Positions 61,701 through 64,000 of a stretch of 64,000 nt of DNA are shown one piece after another. The DNA is taken from NCBI GenBank assembly GCA_964653145.1, contig CAZZCG010000019.1, forward strand, positions 9,233-73,232. The letters are read 5' to 3'. Within the stretch, counting starts at the first letter, position 1, and the number at the start of each line of letters is the position of its first letter. The DNA is from Pseudocalidococcus sp964653145 (GTDB taxonomy: Bacteria; Cyanobacteriota; Cyanobacteriia; Thermosynechococcales; Thermosynechococcaceae). The notes under the pieces were generated by a model. That model was given only the letters and a program-made list of their open reading frames with translations, had not been told where the DNA came from and did no database searches. The translations under genes and the position numbers were made by a program.

Positions 61701-64000
61701 GGGAACGGTTGGTTCAACAACAGGCTCAAGCGATCGTGGGATTGAGCAAGTTACTGGTGCTAAGGTCACAACGGCTGGGGGTAACATTACTTACACCGGC
61801 ATAGGGACAGGGATAGGCATTCTCTTGGCTGGCAGCGGCACTCAAGCTGCGGTCACGGCTGGCAATGGCTCAATTCGCTTAGAAGGGACAGGAGGTGCCC
61901 TTGGAATTATTCAACAAACTGCAACTTCCGTTACAACTAGGGCTGGGGATATTAACTATCAAGGAACTGGAACGTCAGGGGTTGGGATTACTGCTGCAAG
62001 TACACCTAATTTAATTGGTGATGCCAATACTACGGGTAACATTACCTTGACTGCGGATACGATGCAGTTGGATAATGCCACGATTCGGGGGACTGGGAAT
62101 AGCACACTCACGCTTCAACCTCTGACCGCAAATACAGCAATTGGTATCGGCACAGGCAGCGGCACACTTCAGCTAAACGATACCGAACTCGGCGCGATCC
62201 AAGATGGGTTTCGCCAAATCATCATCGGTAGTGCCACCGGGAGCGGACTGATTCAAGTGGCTGGCACTGTCCCCACGTTTAACGACAACTTACAATTACG
62301 CAACCCTAGCGGTGGTGGGATTCAAATTAACTCAGCCTTGAATGTTGGTACGAATAATTTAACCCTCAACTCCGGGGGCAATGTCACTCAAACAAGTGCG
62401 ATTACCGCCTCTGGCCTGGAGCTTTTGGGGCCTGGTACCTTCACCCTTGACAATGCCAGCAACAACATCAGCACGTTAGCGAGTAGTACCAACACGGGTT
62501 CGATTAGTTATCGTGATTTTGATAGCTTCACTGTCGGTACCGTCAACACCACCCGCGGGATTCGCACGTCAGGTAATGTCACCTTAAGAGCAGGTACCGA
62601 TATTAACGTCATAGCTGGAGCCAATACTTCTCCTTTTGAAGCCATTGGCCCAAGTAATATCGTCACCCTCACAGCAGGCCAGGACATTATTCTCGGAACC
62701 CAACCATTTACAAATCAATATGGAGATATTACCGCATCACAAATTATTCTCAATGCCGGCCGGGATATTACGGTTCAAAACAGAACTTGGCTGACGGCAA
62801 CCGGGGCAAATGGGTTCCAGGCCACGGCGGGGCGTGATTTCAACGTAATCCGGCCTACAATTTCAGCATCCCAGGCTCAAGTCCGAACAACCGCAGCCAA
62901 TGCCCCCCTCACTATTACTACCACCGGAGCCTCTGGCAAAATTACCCTAGACTCCAACTTAAGTGGAATGGTTCAAGCGAATGGTGGCACAATTACCCTC
63001 AACACCAATCAACTAGATCTACTTTCAGGCACGGTTGCAAGCACCAATGGCCAACTGATTATTCAACCTGTCACCGCAAGTACGACGATTGGTATTGGCA
63101 CGGGCGCAACTGGAACCCTCAACCTTGACAACGCCGAAATTGGCCGATTAGCGAATGGCTTTAGTCTAATTACCATTGGTAGCGCAACCGGCAGTGGGGC
63201 CATTCAAGTTGCTGGAGCGCCCACCTTTAATGACAATTTAGTGTTACGCAATCCTAGTGGCGGTGGCATCCAGATTAACTCAACCCTGAATCTTGGGACA
63301 AATAACCTCACGCTCAATAGTGGCGGTAACATTAATCAAACTGCGGGTGAGATTACTGCAAATCAGTTGATGGTAACAGCCCCCACTGTCACCCTGGATC
63401 ATGTTGGGAATGACGTTAATTCACTGAATGGGACTGCCACAGGGAATCTGAGTTTCCAAGATAGCGACGAGATTGATATTGCTGGCCTGGATGTGGGCGG
63501 GACTGCAACGATTACAGCGGGTGGAGACATTACCCAATCGGGTGTGATTACCAGTGATGGATTTACGGTTTCGGGTCAAAACGTTGCACTCGATAATGCT
63601 GGAAATGACGTTAATTCACTCAATGGGACTGCAACAGGGAATTTAACCTTCCAAGATAGTGATGAGATTGAGATTGCTGGCCTGGATGTGGGCGGGACTG
63701 CAACGATTACAGCGGGTGGAGACATTACCCAATCGGGTGTGATTACCAGTGATGGATTTACGGTTTCGGGTCAAAACGTTGCACTCGATAATGCTGGAAA
63801 TGACGTTAATTCACTCAATGGGACTGCCACAGGGAATTTAACCTTCCAAGATAGTGATGAGATTGAGATTGCAGGCCTGGATGTGGATGGCAATACCAGT
63901 CTGACTACCGGGGATACCGTTACTCAATCTGGAGCCATTACGACGCAAGCTCTTTCGCTCACGGGTGCGGACTTTACTCTCGATAACGCTAACAATGATG
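58738..64000 (+). CDS. Filamentous haemagglutinin-type TPS adhesin, 3' end cut by window
   Basis: An uninterrupted frame of 1754 codons to the window edge. It begins with a signal peptide (VGTFLSLGVLVSSSAAVPAF) and the TPS haemagglutination-activity domain: GRNLFHLFREFGLSDGQIAN, GGHSNLYLLNPAGMIFGPNA and VQFGGGIFDLNAVNDF. The rest is Gly/Asn/Thr-rich parallel beta-helix repeats (GGNITLNGRGG, LRNPSGGGI, LTLNSGGNVTQ). TpsA proteins are secreted through a TpsB outer membrane pore, which should be downstream beyond the edge. Likely a large cell-surface or adhesive filament. Start ATG 58738 after GTGAGAAAAAG. Confidence 0.88.
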   Translation, partial: MQRFVGTFLSLGVLVSSSAAVPAFGQITPGGANTTVTVNGQTYSITGGSQSGDGRNLFHLFREFGLSDGQIANFMSNPNIQNILAGVNGGNPSYINGLIQVLGGHSNLYLLNPAGMIFGPNAQLNVPAAFHGSTASSVQFGGGIFDLNAVNDFASLMGNPTAFNFTTQGILINEGDLAVQPGQSLSLSAHQVMNTGTLSAPGGSVTITAVPETGRIRVSQEGMLLSLELDQSRLPKDGDISAVSLPELLTGGQSLGMANTVIQNPDGTISLVHDPNQVKVPMVGAVTVLGGGIDVSNSVGVGGTVNVLGSNVALVGSQINASGNTGGGTVLVGGDYLGGTTGTNRLDSSFNAQNLFVDANSVTNADALTNGNGGTVINWSDNSTVFHGSISARGGEFGGDGGFAEVSGRNTLQMTGFADLRAPQGNFGTLLLDPGSVTIQDGTGTNSGPNSFDDAYLQTQLGLGSITVATSASTAGGAETISIAGNTNINWSAATTLTLDAGRNIVMFPGAVIQNTSSTTGFNAIVFNANQGSTATSGTFSAIDIVGNLQTSGGNITLNGRGGDAGNGNFGIRLALGARLSSQAGSIQLTGASGVTTGATNRGISHETGAQVTSTTGSITYIGTGPESGIYFSDTNSLISSTSGPISLTGTGGFGIYQQNTAAVTSTSGNITYTGTGSASPGIVATGTATPIGGNTSGNIILNADTMQLDNATIRGTGTLTIQPLTANTTIGLNSGSGILNLNTTELNNIQDGFSLITIGRTNSSGVITVGGHTFSDNLQLRNPSGGGITISGALSVGTNNNLTLNSGGNVTQNGSGVITASGLELLGTGPFSLTNTSNNITTLAGNTTGAISYTDADSFTVGTVNTVGLSSVNSITLNAPNDITLAINTPLSSTNQNILLNASRSIRVSSGSNISSGNGNITLNANQGPAATSGNFNGIGVFGTIQTTGGNITLNGRGGSSGSDNRGIVLAGSGATVQSGTGSIQLTGTVGSTTGSSDRGIEQVTGAKVTTAGGNITYTGIGTGIGILLAGSGTQAAVTAGNGSIRLEGTGGALGIIQQTATSVTTRAGDINYQGTGTSGVGITAASTPNLIGDANTTGNITLTADTMQLDNATIRGTGNSTLTLQPLTANTAIGIGTGSGTLQLNDTELGAIQDGFRQIIIGSATGSGLIQVAGTVPTFNDNLQLRNPSGGGIQINSALNVGTNNLTLNSGGNVTQTSAITASGLELLGPGTFTLDNASNNISTLASSTNTGSISYRDFDSFTVGTVNTTRGIRTSGNVTLRAGTDINVIAGANTSPFEAIGPSNIVTLTAGQDIILGTQPFTNQYGDITASQIILNAGRDITVQNRTWLTATGANGFQATAGRDFNVIRPTISASQAQVRTTAANAPLTITTTGASGKITLDSNLSGMVQANGGTITLNTNQLDLLSGTVASTNGQLIIQPVTASTTIGIGTGATGTLNLDNAEIGRLANGFSLITIGSATGSGAIQVAGAPTFNDNLVLRNPSGGGIQINSTLNLGTNNLTLNSGGNINQTAGEITANQLMVTAPTVTLDHVGNDVNSLNGTATGNLSFQDSDEIDIAGLDVGGTATITAGGDITQSGVITSDGFTVSGQNVALDNAGNDVNSLNGTATGNLTFQDSDEIEIAGLDVGGTATITAGGDITQSGVITSDGFTVSGQNVALDNAGNDVNSLNGTATGNLTFQDSDEIEIAGLDVDGNTSLTTGDTVTQSGAITTQALSLTGADFTLDNANND
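60280..63360 (+). repeat. Long internal protein repeats of the adhesin
   Basis: A unit of roughly 1.2 kb is repeated at about 60.3-61.4 kb and 61.5-62.5 kb, with part of a third copy at 63.0-63.3 kb. Shared peptides are GGNITLNGRGG, TMQLDNATIRGTG, LRNPSGGGI, LTLNSGGNVTQ and ITASGLELLG. The copies differ by many substitutions, so the duplication is old. Confidence 0.8.
63400..64000 (+). repeat. 195-base tandem repeats in the adhesin
   Basis: Units of 195 bases (65 codons) start at 63400, 63595, 63790 and 63985. Units 1 to 2 and 2 to 3 are almost identical over long stretches (for example GACGTTAATTCACT and GGTTTCGGGTCAAAACGTTG); the end of the third diverges. Each encodes NDVNSLNGTATGNL, QDSDEIEIAGLDV and GDITQSGVITSDGF. 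The array may continue past the window. Confidence 0.9.

Noticed and set aside
1..64000. CRISPR arrays
   Set aside because: No series of short direct repeats with regular unique spacers was seen; the 195-base tandem units at 63.4 kb are protein-coding.

Overview
The window is about 64 kb of chromosome from a unicellular cyanobacterium. Direct signs are a high-light-inducible (HLIP) protein, the NblS-interacting protein SipA, a Tic22-like protein, an EF-hand transaldolase, DUF3370 and DUF3727 proteins, an HPPD and the C5 haem-pathway enzyme HemL. Protein similarity to my memory of Thermosynechococcus and Synechococcus PCC 6312-type genomes suggests that group, but this is inference. The DNA is saturated with GGCCTGG / CCAGGCC, often as the full palindrome CCAGGCCTGG, in genes and intergenic DNA on both strands; the usual cyanobacterial HIP1 octamer GCGATCGC was not seen.

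Layout. 1-5 kb: cysE (runs off the left edge), a family 2 glycosyltransferase, tRNA-Glu(UUC), a possible 51-residue membrane protein, an NAD(P)-binding protein and hemL. 5-9 kb: a two-gene DUF2335 unit, then cobJ (fused to CbiG) and the CobB/CbiA cobyrinate amidase. 9-13 kb: a BgtB-type amino-acid transporter fusion, an alkyltransferase-like protein, a SprT-like metalloprotein, a UmuD homologue without UmuC, and a Uma2 pseudogene with two in-frame stops. 13-20 kb: rnz, a secreted DUF3370 protein with a J-domain protein, an FAD oxidoreductase convergent with hppD. 19.4-22.9 kb: a minus-strand block rplU-rpmA-ruvX-DUF3727-yqeG-hydrolase behind a good sigma-70 type promoter. 23-27 kb: a STAS protein, mini-RNase III, transaldolase, DUF2237, a CorC/HlyC-type membrane protein.

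27-32 kb is the most accessory-looking part. It holds an AT-richer three-gene unit (MerR-like HTH with a hydrophobic hairpin, an EcsC-family protein, a glycine-zipper protein), a YbjN protein, secreted proteins, and a 241-bp direct duplication that copied the last codons of clpB plus a small downstream gene. 32-49 kb is mostly housekeeping: clpB, an RRM protein, an LRAT-like protein, a haem catalase, an atypical metallo-beta-lactamase-fold protein, the NAD salvage pair nadV/nadM, fabD-plsC, tic22, prs, mnmD, hli and gmk.

49-64 kb is a cell-surface region: an RND pump, a WcaI-type glycosyltransferase with a polyprenyl-phosphate sugar transferase (exopolysaccharide), sipA with an S9 peptidase, a truncated glycosyltransferase beside an IS630-family transposase remnant, and the first 1754 codons of a two-partner-secretion adhesin with at least two levels of internal repeats, running off the right edge.

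Links between genes: tRNA-Glu and hemL serve the same tetrapyrrole precursor route, with cobJ and cobB on its corrin branch; sipA and the hli gene (with an HLR1-like site) belong to the NblS-RpaB light-stress circuit. No CRISPR array, rRNA or intact transposase was seen. The best candidates for something undescribed are the 27.3-29.4 kb unit and the 5.1-5.9 kb DUF2335 pair; neither can be assigned a function from sequence alone.
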